A stretch of 64,000 nucleotides of DNA from Parvibaculum sp002684405. Its GTDB lineage: Bacteria; Pseudomonadota; Alphaproteobacteria; Parvibaculales; Parvibaculaceae. The stretch covers positions 248,001 through 312,000 of the forward strand of contig OZ223206.1 in NCBI GenBank assembly GCA_965140395.1. The letters run 5' to 3'. The notes under the pieces were generated by a model. That model saw nothing but the letters and a program-made list of their open reading frames with translations. It had not been told where the DNA came from and made no database searches. Each line of letters begins with the position of its first letter. Positions within the stretch are counted from its first letter, which is position 1. This document shows positions 49,421 to 56,707 of this stretch, one piece after another. The translations under genes were made by a program, and so were the position numbers.

Positions 49421-50644
49421 ATGGATCAAAACGGCACGGTACCGCCGCTTCTCGAAGGCGTCAGGGTGCTCGATTTCGGGCGCTACATCGCCGGCCCCTA
49501 TTGCGCGGCGCTGCTGGGCGATCTCGGCGCGGAAGTCATCCGGGTGGAAAAGCGCGACGGCAGCGAAGACCGGTTCGTGCAGCCGGTTGTGCCGGGAGCC
49601 GCGGCGGGCGATGGCGGCGAAGGCGCCATGTATCTGCAAATGAACCGGAACAAGCGCGGCCTCACACTCGACCCGATGAGCGAGAATGGCCGGGAAGTCG
49701 TGAAGAAGCTCGTCGCCACCGCCGATGTCGTGGTCGCCAACCTGCCGCCTGCGACGCTGAAGGCCATGGGGCTCGACTATGACAGCCTGAAGGCGGTGAA
49801 GCCCGACATCATCCTCACCACCGTTTCCGCCTTCGGCCATGGCGGCCCCTATAGCGAGCGGACGGGCTTCGACGGCGTTGCGCAATCCATGGTGGGCGCG
49901 TCCTACCTCACCGGCCATCCCGACGAACCGATGAAGTCCTACGCCCCCTGGGTGGATTTCGGCACCGCTTCGCTCTCGGCGTTCGGCACGATGGCGGCAT
50001 TGATGGAGCGGGCGCGCTCCGGCGAGGGTCAGATCGTGGAAGGATCGCTTCTGTCGACCGCGCTTTCCTTTTTCAATTTTCATCTGATCGAACAGCAGAT
50101 GCGCGGGATCGACCGCGTCGCCATCGGCAATCGCAGTCCTTACGCGGGGCCTGCCGACATCGTGCCGACAAAGGATGGCTGGATCCTCGTGCAGGTGATC
50201 GGCCAGCCGCTTTTCAAACGCTGGGCACGGCTGATGGGCGATGCGGAAAAATGGCTCGACGATCCGCGCTTCAAGGACGACATCTCGCGCGGCGACCATG
50301 GCGAGATTCTCTCGCAGCGCACCCGCGAGTGGGCGGGGGAACGCACCACGGAGGAAGCGCTAGCCGAACTCGAAGCGGCGCGCATTCCCGCCGGGCCGGT
50401 CTATTCGCCGCAACAGGCGCTGGACGACCGGCACATTCAGGCGATGGGCTATCTCAATCCCATGCCCTTTCCCGGCATGGAGGGACCTGCGCCCATCGCC
50501 GAGACGCCGGTGCGGCTATCGCGCACGCCGGGCAAGCTGAGCCAGCGCGCACCGCAACTAGGCGAACATACCGACGCCATTCTCGCCTCGCTCGGCTACA
50601 CTCCCGAAGAGATCGGCGCCATGCGTGACGACGGTACGATCTGA
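49421..50644 (+). CDS. CaiB/BaiF family CoA transferase
   Basis: A 407-residue family III CoA transferase that moves CoA between carboxylic acids through an aspartyl anhydride. Typical segments are LEGVRVLDFGRYIAGPYCAALLGDLGAEVIRVEK at the N-terminus, MYLQMNRNKRGLTLD, ANLPPATLKAMGLDYDSLKAVKPDIILTTVSAFG, and the GFDGVAQSMVGASYLTG middle region. agggagg precedes the start at 49421. It is followed after 15 nt by a D-cysteine desulfhydrase, apparently in one unit. It could activate the acids fed to the acyl-CoA dehydrogenases found elsewhere in the window. Confidence 0.93.
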   Translation: MDQNGTVPPLLEGVRVLDFGRYIAGPYCAALLGDLGAEVIRVEKRDGSEDRFVQPVVPGAAAGDGGEGAMYLQMNRNKRGLTLDPMSENGREVVKKLVATADVVVANLPPATLKAMGLDYDSLKAVKPDIILTTVSAFGHGGPYSERTGFDGVAQSMVGASYLTGHPDEPMKSYAPWVDFGTASLSAFGTMAALMERARSGEGQIVEGSLLSTALSFFNFHLIEQQMRGIDRVAIGNRSPYAGPADIVPTKDGWILVQVIGQPLFKRWARLMGDAEKWLDDPRFKDDISRGDHGEILSQRTREWAGERTTEEALAELEAARIPAGPVYSPQQALDDRHIQAMGYLNPMPFPGMEGPAPIAETPVRLSRTPGKLSQRAPQLGEHTDAILASLGYTPEEIGAMRDDGTI

Positions 50645-50659
50645 ACAGAAGGGAAAACC

Positions 50660-51685
50660 ATGTCCGACAAACTCGCCGCCCTCCCCCGCAAGCGGCTGGC
50701 GCATCTGCCGACGCCGCTGGATGAACTCCCGCGCCTGCGCGAGGCGCTGTCGGAGATGACGGAAAACGGCGTGCCCCGGCTTTTCATCAAGCGCGACGAC
50801 TGCACCGGGCTCGCCTTTGGCGGCAACAAGACGCGCAAGCTCGAATTCCTGATCGGCGAGGCGCTGGCGCAAGGCTGCGATACCGTCATCACGGCGGGCG
50901 CGGCCCAGTCGAACCATGCGCGCCAGACGGCGGCGGCCGCCGCTGCCGCGGGGCTCGATTGCGTTCTCGTGCTGTTCGATACCGTGCCCTATCAGGGCCG
51001 CGACTACCGGCGCTCCGGCAACCTGCTTCTGGACGATCTTCTCGGCGCGCGCGTGATCGTGGAGGCGGCGGACGCCGATCCGGCGAAGGTTTTCGAGCGG
51101 GTCATGCAGGAACTCGCCTCGCAGGGACGCAAGGCCTATTTCGTGCCTGTCGGCGGGTCCAACGTCACCGGCACGATGGGCTATGTGAATGCCTATCTGG
51201 AGCTGGTCGACCAGCTCGAAGCGCGCGGGATTGCGGCAAGCCATATCGTTCACGGCTCGTCGAGCGGCGGCACGCAGGCCGGTCTCGTGGCCGGGCAAAT
51301 GCTGCGTCCCGGCGGCCCGGCGGTGCTGGGCATCAATGTCTATCGCGACGATACGCAGGCCATGGCCAATGACATCCATGCGCTCGCGGTCAAGACGGCG
51401 GAAGCGCTGGGGGCGGACCTGCCGCCGAACGAGGTCGTGGCGTTGGAAGCGGGCTATCTCGGAGACGGATACGGCGTTCCCACCGCGCAGATGCGCCGGG
51501 CGGTTGAAACGCTGGCGCGTCTGGAAGGCGTCTTCCTCGATCCGGTCTATTCGGGCAAGGCGATGGCGGGTCTGATCGGCCTCATCCTCGACGGACGCAT
51601 GCGCGCGGAAGACAATGTGGTGTTTCTGCATACCGGCGGTGCGCCGGGGCTCTTTGCCTATGCGGAAGAATTTTCGGACCGTTAG
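50660..51685 (+). CDS. D-cysteine desulfhydrase / ACC deaminase family PLP enzyme
   Basis: A 341-residue fold-type II PLP enzyme. The Schiff-base lysine is Lys57 in GGNKTRKLEF, the phosphate-binding and catalytic region is AAQSNHARQTAAAAAAAGL, and SSSGGTQAGL and the C-terminal HTGGAPGLFAY follow. D-cysteine desulfhydrases split D-cysteine to pyruvate, sulfide and ammonia; ACC deaminases differ at only a few positions and are often misannotated. The gene follows the CoA transferase by 15 nt with a good binding site. Its metabolic link to that gene is unclear. Confidence 0.88.
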   Translation: MSDKLAALPRKRLAHLPTPLDELPRLREALSEMTENGVPRLFIKRDDCTGLAFGGNKTRKLEFLIGEALAQGCDTVITAGAAQSNHARQTAAAAAAAGLDCVLVLFDTVPYQGRDYRRSGNLLLDDLLGARVIVEAADADPAKVFERVMQELASQGRKAYFVPVGGSNVTGTMGYVNAYLELVDQLEARGIAASHIVHGSSSGGTQAGLVAGQMLRPGGPAVLGINVYRDDTQAMANDIHALAVKTAEALGADLPPNEVVALEAGYLGDGYGVPTAQMRRAVETLARLEGVFLDPVYSGKAMAGLIGLILDGRMRAEDNVVFLHTGGAPGLFAYAEEFSDR

Positions 51686-51697
51686 TCCACCCCGCTT

Positions 51698-51783
51698 CGT
51701 CATGGCCCGACTTGTTCGGGCCATCCACGCCTTCCCTCTTTGACGCAAAGACGTGGATGCCCCGCATGAAGCGGGGCATGACG
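51698..51783. repeat. 86-bp palindromic intergenic element with two internal hairpins
   Basis: Outer ends are CGTCATG and CATGACG. Inside are two hairpins, GGCCCGA/TCGGGCC (51704-51722) and GCCCCGC/GCGGGGC (51759-51777), and a longer-range pair ATCCACG/CGTGGAT (51723-51729, 51752-51758). This nested symmetry is typical of dispersed palindromic elements of alphaproteobacteria. It lies between convergent genes and may serve as a bidirectional terminator. Confidence 0.7.
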
Positions 51784-51813
51784 GGATAGAAAGACGCCGA
51801 AAATCTCTGTTCG

Positions 51814-53232
51814 TCAGCCCTGGGCGGCGGCCAGGCCGCGGCGGCGCAGAATATCGGCCTGATCGGTATAGCCGAGTTCTTCGCGGAAATGCGCCACCAG
51901 CTCCAGATAGAGGGAGGCGTGCTCGCGCTGCTCGCCGTCCGACAGACGCAATTCTTCGAGCAGGCGATCCTCATAGGCATCGAGATAGGCGGTGACCTGC
52001 TTGCTGACGCTGCAGCAATGGCTTTGCGCGCCCACCGCCTCGGCATAGGGCGTTATGCCATGCAGGAAATGCACGGCGGCAATCGCCTTGTCGCTGCGTT
52101 CTTTCGACGGGGCATCCGCGATATCGGGCCGCTGGGGCGCGCCCCGGCCATAGACGCCCATTTGCTGCAAGGGCAGCGCCCGCACCAGTATGAGTTCGAT
52201 GCGCGACAGCTCTTCGGCCAGCGCGACGGAGAATTTGGCGCGGGCGCCAAGCAGACGCTGCCCCCATTCGCCGCAACGGCGCAGGTCGATTTCCGTCGTG
52301 AGCCCTTTTGACAAGCGCGTGAAACGCTTCACGTCTTCCAGCAGCTTTTCCAGATCCGTGCGGCCCGGACGCGCGGCTTCCGCCTCGGCTGCGATGGTTT
52401 CCATTTCCGACAGAATATCCTCGCCGAGCACGGCAAGTTCTGTCCGGCTGATAAGGATGTCGTTACGCTGGTGAGCGATGCGACGCGCCAGGCGCAGCAC
52501 CTGATGAGGCTCGCGCAGACGGCCCGCCACGCCATAGGCAATGTAGATGGCGCGCTCCGGCGCCTCTTCGCTCACCTCGTCATAAAGTTCCCGGACCTGC
52601 TTCACCATCGTCTCATCGAGATTCTCGATGGGCTTGGGCAGCATCTTCTGGAGCTTTATCATCGCCGGCGCGATCGCCAGCACATCTGCAATCTTTCGGG
52701 CATCGTCGAGCCCCTCTTCGCCCGACAGCCGGCGCTCAAGCTCCCGGCAATAGGCGGTATCCTTTCTCGCCCGCTCGATTTCGGCGAGCATGGCGCGCGA
52801 GGCCGATTCATGCATCACCGACACGGCGGCTTCGAGACCGGCCTTGTCGCCTTCCAGCGTCTTTTCCGTCACATGACGGCAGAGGTCGGGCAGCGCGTCG
52901 GGCAGAAGATCGTTTTCGAGCCAGGCCCAGACCAGCGCGATGGCGCTGCGCGAGATCTGGCCCCGTCGCGGGCGCACACCGTCCGTAACCAGAAGGTCTT
53001 CGAAAGGCTGACAAAAATGGCGCATGGGATCGGGCAGGCCCGGGCGCTCTCCGCCGACCGTGGCAAGAAGCGGACGCAGCGCGGAAATCAGCTCATCGAA
53101 AGGCAGCCCTTTGGTGCCGCGAAGCTTTTCGCGCTCCAGCCCGTAGGCGAGCTTCAGCAGAGTCGGCTCGGGCAGTTTTTCGAGATACTGCGCCAGCTTC
53201 CTGCTCAAGCCTGTATCGGCCGTGCTCTCCAT
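51814..53232 (-). CDS. large helical conserved hypothetical protein
   Basis: A 472-residue protein, almost entirely alpha-helical, with no signal peptide or membrane helices. It starts with LSRKLAQYLEKLPEPTLLKLAYGLEREKLRG and contains several Arg/Glu-rich helices, including a segment about residues 170-300 with coiled-coil features. No catalytic motif is evident. I recall similar alphaproteobacterial proteins without assigned function. ATG 53232 is chosen over 53280. It is monocistronic and divergent from the cold shock gene. Confidence 0.75.
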   Translation of the reverse strand: MESTADTGLSRKLAQYLEKLPEPTLLKLAYGLEREKLRGTKGLPFDELISALRPLLATVGGERPGLPDPMRHFCQPFEDLLVTDGVRPRRGQISRSAIALVWAWLENDLLPDALPDLCRHVTEKTLEGDKAGLEAAVSVMHESASRAMLAEIERARKDTAYCRELERRLSGEEGLDDARKIADVLAIAPAMIKLQKMLPKPIENLDETMVKQVRELYDEVSEEAPERAIYIAYGVAGRLREPHQVLRLARRIAHQRNDILISRTELAVLGEDILSEMETIAAEAEAARPGRTDLEKLLEDVKRFTRLSKGLTTEIDLRRCGEWGQRLLGARAKFSVALAEELSRIELILVRALPLQQMGVYGRGAPQRPDIADAPSKERSDKAIAAVHFLHGITPYAEAVGAQSHCCSVSKQVTAYLDAYEDRLLEELRLSDGEQREHASLYLELVAHFREELGYTDQADILRRRGLAAAQG

Positions 53233-53570
53233 TGATCCGTTCCGCCACCTGAAACAGCAACGCGGACGGCGCTCAGACATCTCGCCCGCAAGGCAGCAAC
53301 GCTAGGGCTTTATATTTAACATTTGGTTCCCGACGCATGGATGACAACACTGCGACGGAAAACCGAAGACAGGAATTTTTACTCCGCGATCCGGACAGCC
53401 GCCGAAAATGCAAACGGTACTAAACGTTTACGGGCAGCCCGAAATTATCTCGAACACTGTCCAGATTTCGATTCGCGACGACGATTATTCGGTGATAGCG
53501 TTAATAACTGGACATCTCCGGTGATCCGGGGGTGCCCTGATTACTTACTTACTGAAGGCTATCGACGCAT
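53233..53570 (+). promoter_or_regulatory. 338-nt intergenic region with presumed csp promoter and long 5' leader
   Basis: The region between divergent genes is AT-richer than average and contains the palindrome TAAACGTTTA at 53421-53430. Cold shock genes commonly have structured leaders of 150 nt or more that act as RNA thermometers. No credible coding frame is present. The extent of the transcript cannot be fixed by eye. Confidence 0.45.
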
Positions 53571-53777
53571 ATGGCTACCGGAGTCGTTAAGTGGTTCAAC
53601 GCCACAAAAGGTTATGGGTTCATCGCACCGGAAGACGGCGGCAAAGATGTGTTCGTACACATCTCGGCTGTTGAACGTGCCGGACAGAAAACACTGCAGG
53701 AAGGCCAGTCCATCCAGTACGAACTGGTGGAAGGCCGAAACGGTCGTTTCTCTGCCGAGGAACTCGTTATCGGCTGA
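53571..53777 (+). CDS. cspA: CspA-family cold shock protein
   Basis: A 68-residue single cold shock domain that binds single-stranded nucleic acid. RNP1 is KGYGFIAPEDG and RNP2 is DVFVHISA. It begins MATGVVKWFNATKGYGF, the standard form. It is single, with a terminator at 53828-53860. Which paralogue it is cannot be told; the gene symbol is generic. Confidence 0.96.
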   Translation: MATGVVKWFNATKGYGFIAPEDGGKDVFVHISAVERAGQKTLQEGQSIQYELVEGRNGRFSAEELVIG

Positions 53778-53827
53778 CACAGCCGCTAACAAGACCTCCG
53801 GCCGGGTTTCCCGGCCCTACAAGTTCG

Positions 53828-53860
53828 AGACCCCCCACCCCCAGCTGGGGGGTCTTTCTT
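53828..53860 (+). terminator. Rho-independent terminator of the cold shock gene
   Basis: A perfect 10-bp stem AGACCCCCCA/TGGGGGGTCT (53828-53837 with 53846-53855), 8-nt loop, followed by TTCTTTT. Confidence 0.92.
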
Positions 53861-53885
53861 TTGTCACGGGCCGCCGGTGGCTCCC

Positions 53886-53909
53886 CGGTCATGATCGTCG
53901 TCATGACCG
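53886..53909. repeat. inverted repeat CGGTCATGA-N6-TCATGACCG
   Basis: Perfect 9-bp arms between the csp terminator and the YihY gene. The core GGTCATG is shared with the inverted repeat at 8067-8094. Confidence 0.5.
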
Positions 53910-53935
53910 TCCGGCGAGACCGGCATTACCCGCAA

Positions 53936-53977
53936 AGACCGGATCGATGAAAGACCCTGAACACTTTCGATCGGTCT
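53936..53977 (+). other. bulged hairpin just upstream of the YihY gene
   Basis: AGACCG..ATCGA..GAAAG (53936-53953) pairs with CTTTCGATCGGTCT (53964-53977) with two single-nucleotide bulges. It ends 4 nt before the earliest possible start (TTG 53982) and may affect translation or be an operator. Confidence 0.4.
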
Positions 53978-54008
53978 ATGGTTGCCGGGAATGTTTCTGG
54001 ATTGCGCC

Positions 54009-55382
54009 ATGATCAGCCCAAGTCTGCTTCAAAACCGGATAGAAAGTTTCATCTGGGAACCGACGGATGAAGACCAGCCGCTCTGGCGCCGGGTCGCGGT
54101 CACGTCGCTGCGGATTTCATGGGTCGTCATTCGCGACCTGCTTGCGGGCTCGCTCAATCTCAGGGCAATGAGCCTCGTCTATACGACGCTTCTCTCCATC
54201 GTCCCGGCGCTGGCCATCGGCTTTGCCGTCGCCCGCGCCTTCGGCTTCGACAGCTATATCGAAGGCATGCTCGCCGACTTCCTCTCCCCGCTCGGCGCCC
54301 AGGGCGCGGAGGTCACGCAGCGCATGATGGAATTCGTGCAGCGCGTGAATGCGAATGTGCTGGGAACCGTCGGCTTCGCCTTCCTGCTCTATACCGTCAT
54401 CTCGATGATCAAGAAGGTAGAAGAAGCCTTCAATTCGATCTGGCATGTCGAGGCGAGCCGCTCGATCGCGCAGCAATTCACCGAGCTCGTCAGCATGGGT
54501 GTGCTCGGGCCGATCGTCGCCTTCACCTTCGCAGGCATCGCGGCGGGGGCGCTCTCCAATTCCCTGGTCGGGTCCGTCATCGAATGGGCCCCTGTGCGCT
54601 TCGTCGTCGAGCAGTCGAGCCGGGCGGTCCCCTATGTCATCCTGATCAGCGCCTTCACCTTCGTCTATGCGCTGGTTCCCAATACGCGGGTGCGGCTTTC
54701 CTCCGCTTTTGCCGGGGCCACGGTGGCGGGCATCACCTGGGGCGCGGTCGGCTGGGGTTTTGCGACCTTCGTGGTGAAGTCCGCTCAGACGGTCGCCATC
54801 TATTCCGCCTTTGCCAGCCTCGTCATGTTCATGTTCTGGCTCTATGCGGCCTGGCTGATCCTGCTCGGCGGTTGCGCCATCTCCTTCTATTTCCAGAACC
54901 GGCGGCACCTCTCGCCCGTCGCAGGCATCGGCTATCTCAACTCCGCCCAGCTCGAACGGATGTCGGTTCAGGCCCTGCTGCTCATTCACGAATCCTTCGC
55001 GAGGGGGCACACACCCTGGACCGAGGAAACGCTGTCCAAGCGGCTGCATCTGCCGATGGAGGCGGTCGGGCAGATTTCGCGGGCGCTGCGCAAGGCGGGG
55101 CTCCTGAACCTCACCGGGGACAGCCCTGCCCGCCTGGTGCCCGGCAAACCGAGCGACAAGACCAGTATCACCGATGTGATTTCCGCCGTGCGGCACCGCA
55201 AAACCGCGGATCAGGCGATCCCGTCGAGCAGCTTCGCAAAGGAGCCTCGTGTGGAAGAGCTCTTCACCCGGCTTTCGGAGCGGGAAGAAGAGATTACCGA
55301 CGACATCACCATGCAGACCCTGATCGATCAGGACGAGAAAGCCGCCGATCCGGTGAAACCGCGCGCGGTCAGCGGCAATTGA
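54009..55382 (+). CDS. YihY/BrkB family inner-membrane protein
   Basis: About 457 residues: a membrane domain with six helices (AMSLVYTTLLSIVPALAIGFAVARAFG; NVLGTVGFAFLLYTVISMIKKVEEAFNSIWHV; through FMFWLYAAWLILLGGCAISF) and a cytoplasmic C-terminal part of about 150 residues with a winged-helix-like segment (SVQALLLIHESFARGHTPWTEETLSKRL). The family was once called RNase BN by mistake; its real role is unknown and may be transport. Start codons at 53982 (TTG), 53991 and 54009 (ATG) are all possible, none with a strong binding site. Confidence 0.88.
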   Translation: MISPSLLQNRIESFIWEPTDEDQPLWRRVAVTSLRISWVVIRDLLAGSLNLRAMSLVYTTLLSIVPALAIGFAVARAFGFDSYIEGMLADFLSPLGAQGAEVTQRMMEFVQRVNANVLGTVGFAFLLYTVISMIKKVEEAFNSIWHVEASRSIAQQFTELVSMGVLGPIVAFTFAGIAAGALSNSLVGSVIEWAPVRFVVEQSSRAVPYVILISAFTFVYALVPNTRVRLSSAFAGATVAGITWGAVGWGFATFVVKSAQTVAIYSAFASLVMFMFWLYAAWLILLGGCAISFYFQNRRHLSPVAGIGYLNSAQLERMSVQALLLIHESFARGHTPWTEETLSKRLHLPMEAVGQISRALRKAGLLNLTGDSPARLVPGKPSDKTSITDVISAVRHRKTADQAIPSSSFAKEPRVEELFTRLSEREEEITDDITMQTLIDQDEKAADPVKPRAVSGN

Positions 55383-55604
55383 TTCGTCTTTTTCGTCCTT
55401 AATGCGCAGCCGCCATGCGGCTCGCGGCGCTTGTGGTGCGCAGACCCGAACACTCCGGTAAATTATCCGGCGGCGTCCGCCTACGGAAAATCCCCAAAAT
55501 ACGCGCCTTTGTTTCCACTGGATGGTGTGTTTTGAAACTTGTCACATACATCCCCTTGACGCGGGCCGTGTCCGGATTCACGGTTAAGTCCCGTGTTCAA
55601 CAAG

Positions 55605-55619
55605 GAAAGGAGGTGATCC
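55605..55619 (+). promoter_or_regulatory. extended Shine-Dalgarno complementary to the 16S rRNA 3' end over 15 nt
   Basis: GAAAGGAGGTGATCC is the exact complement of the GGATCACCTCCTTTC end of alphaproteobacterial 16S rRNA. AGGAGG is 7 nt from the ATG at 55621. Typical sites in this window match over 4-7 nt, so this is extreme. Confidence 0.75.
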
Positions 55620-55620
55620 G

Positions 55621-55731
55621 ATGTCTAACGGTTTAGTGACACCGTTTGCCATCGCCCGGATATCGATTCCGACTCAGGATCGTGAGGCGAGGTGGACAAG
55701 GACGGACACTTCCGGGACCCTTTCCGCCTAG
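55621..55731 (+). CDS. 36-codon small reading frame behind the hyper-strong ribosome binding site
   Basis: The frame starts MSNGLVTPFAIARISIPTQD and ends TSGTLSA before TAG. It is not a family I know and has no membrane segment. Within the first codons AACGGT..ACCGTT (55626-55645) can form a small hairpin. The upstream 222 nt (55383-55604) hold no gene; a TTGACG at about 55556 could be a -35 element. Downstream are an 18-bp palindrome and a strong terminator, so the whole stretch looks like one short transcript of about 280-330 nt. It could be a leader peptide, a small protein or a ribosome-binding RNA. No regulated gene follows the terminator on this strand. Confidence 0.5.
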   Translation: MSNGLVTPFAIARISIPTQDREARWTRTDTSGTLSA

Positions 55732-55745
55732 CTCATTTTCCATTC

Positions 55746-55763
55746 GCCGCCCCGCGGGGCGGC
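55746..55763 (+). other. 18-bp perfect palindrome in the small transcript
   Basis: GCCGCCCCGCGGGGCGGC, 15 nt after the small frame's stop. In RNA it forms a stable hairpin; there is no T run, so it is not a classical terminator. Confidence 0.55.
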
Positions 55764-55843
55764 AGTCGACCGACATCCGGCACGCAGACGGGGCGGCCTG
55801 ACGACAGCACAAATAGCAGGTCGCGTCGCAACCGTTCCGAACT

Positions 55844-55882
55844 GGCCGCCGCACTCCCTTATGGGGAATGCGGCGGCCTTTT
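55844..55882 (+). terminator. strong Rho-independent terminator of the small transcript
   Basis: A 10-bp GC stem GGCCGCCGCA/TGCGGCGGCC (55844-55853 with 55869-55878) with further pairing inside, followed by TTTTCATTT. Confidence 0.92.
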
Positions 55883-55928
55883 CATTTCGAGAAGATGTCC
55901 GGCAGGAAACCGGTACGTCTACGGACGA

Positions 55929-56525
55929 TCAGTTGACGATCTGCCAGGTGCCGTCCTGCATCCGGCAGGCCGTGCCATGGGCATTGCGGGCGCGGTTGTT
56001 GATATAGATCGTCTGCTCGTATTCGCGGCAATGGCGGCCACCGCGATTATAGCTGGCAGCCGGCGTCACATAGCCGTAATTGCCGCTATCGGGATTGCGC
56101 CACCGCGTGCGGCTTCCGCCGGCCAGCGCGTCATAGGAGGCGCGCTCGACATAGGGACGGTCGCGGCGATCCAAGTTGCTGGCAATGTTCTTGCCCAGCA
56201 TGGCGCCGACCAGTACGCCCGCGCCGGTGGTGAAGAGCTTGCCGTCGCCGCCGCCGAACTGCGAGCCGAGCAGACCGCCGATCAAGGCGCCGCCGATGGC
56301 GCCGATCATATCCTTGCCGCGGTCGTTGCGGTCGTCGCGATAGTTATCGTCGTAGCGCCGGTCGTAACGGCTGTCGTAGCGATTGTCATAGCGCTGTTGC
56401 TCGTAGCGATTGTTGTACTGGTCGTAGGAGTAACGCGGACCGGCATTGGCCATGGTGGTCGCTGCGGACATGCCGAGGATCAGGGCCACAGCGGTCGCGG
56501 CTTTGGAGATACGGGAGAAAGTCAT
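55929..56525 (-). CDS. glycine-zipper (17 kDa surface antigen-like) envelope protein
   Basis: A 198-residue exported protein with a signal peptide ending near MANA (about residue 28). A low-complexity region of Arg/Asp/Tyr (RYDNRYDSRYDRRYDD) follows, then a glycine zipper MIGAIGGALIGGLLGSQFGGGDGKL with GAGVLVGAMLG, and a C-terminal globular part with CREYEQTIYINNRARNAHGTACRMQDGTWQIV, like the RickA/17 kDa antigen family found in alphaproteobacterial envelopes. There is no lipobox cysteine at the cleavage site. The start at 56525 follows aagggg. It probably sits in or on the outer membrane. Confidence 0.85.
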   Translation of the reverse strand: MTFSRISKAATAVALILGMSAATTMANAGPRYSYDQYNNRYEQQRYDNRYDSRYDRRYDDNYRDDRNDRGKDMIGAIGGALIGGLLGSQFGGGDGKLFTTGAGVLVGAMLGKNIASNLDRRDRPYVERASYDALAGGSRTRWRNPDSGNYGYVTPAASYNRGGRHCREYEQTIYINNRARNAHGTACRMQDGTWQIVN

Positions 56526-56667
56526 TTCGGCACCCCTTTCGATGTCGTGCCTGCCGGACATCCGGCAGCTCATGGGGGTACATTATCGGGGGGTGCTTGA
56601 GCGGGCCCTGAATGCGGCGTTCATCCGACGTTCAGCTTCTCGGGACGGTTCCAATACTGTCTGCCAT

Positions 56668-56684
56668 CCCGGCCTTGTGCCGGG
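56668..56684. repeat. short palindrome CCCGGC-N5-GCCGGG
   Basis: Context CATCCCGGCCTTGTGCCGGGGTGACA, close to that at 15277-15294. It lies 24 nt beyond the stop of the sensor kinase gene and could also serve as its transcript end. Confidence 0.5.
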
Positions 56685-56707
56685 GTGACAGCGAGCGAAA
56701 ACCGCTT

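Noticed and set aside
53323..54012. 229-codon plus-strand frame across the cold shock gene
   Set aside because: Overlaps the certain cspA gene in another frame and its terminator; no family features.
55692..56600. 302-codon plus-strand frame starting with GTG downstream of the small frame
   Set aside because: Runs through a strong terminator and opposite the glycine-zipper gene; kept only as a possible overlapping start with no support.
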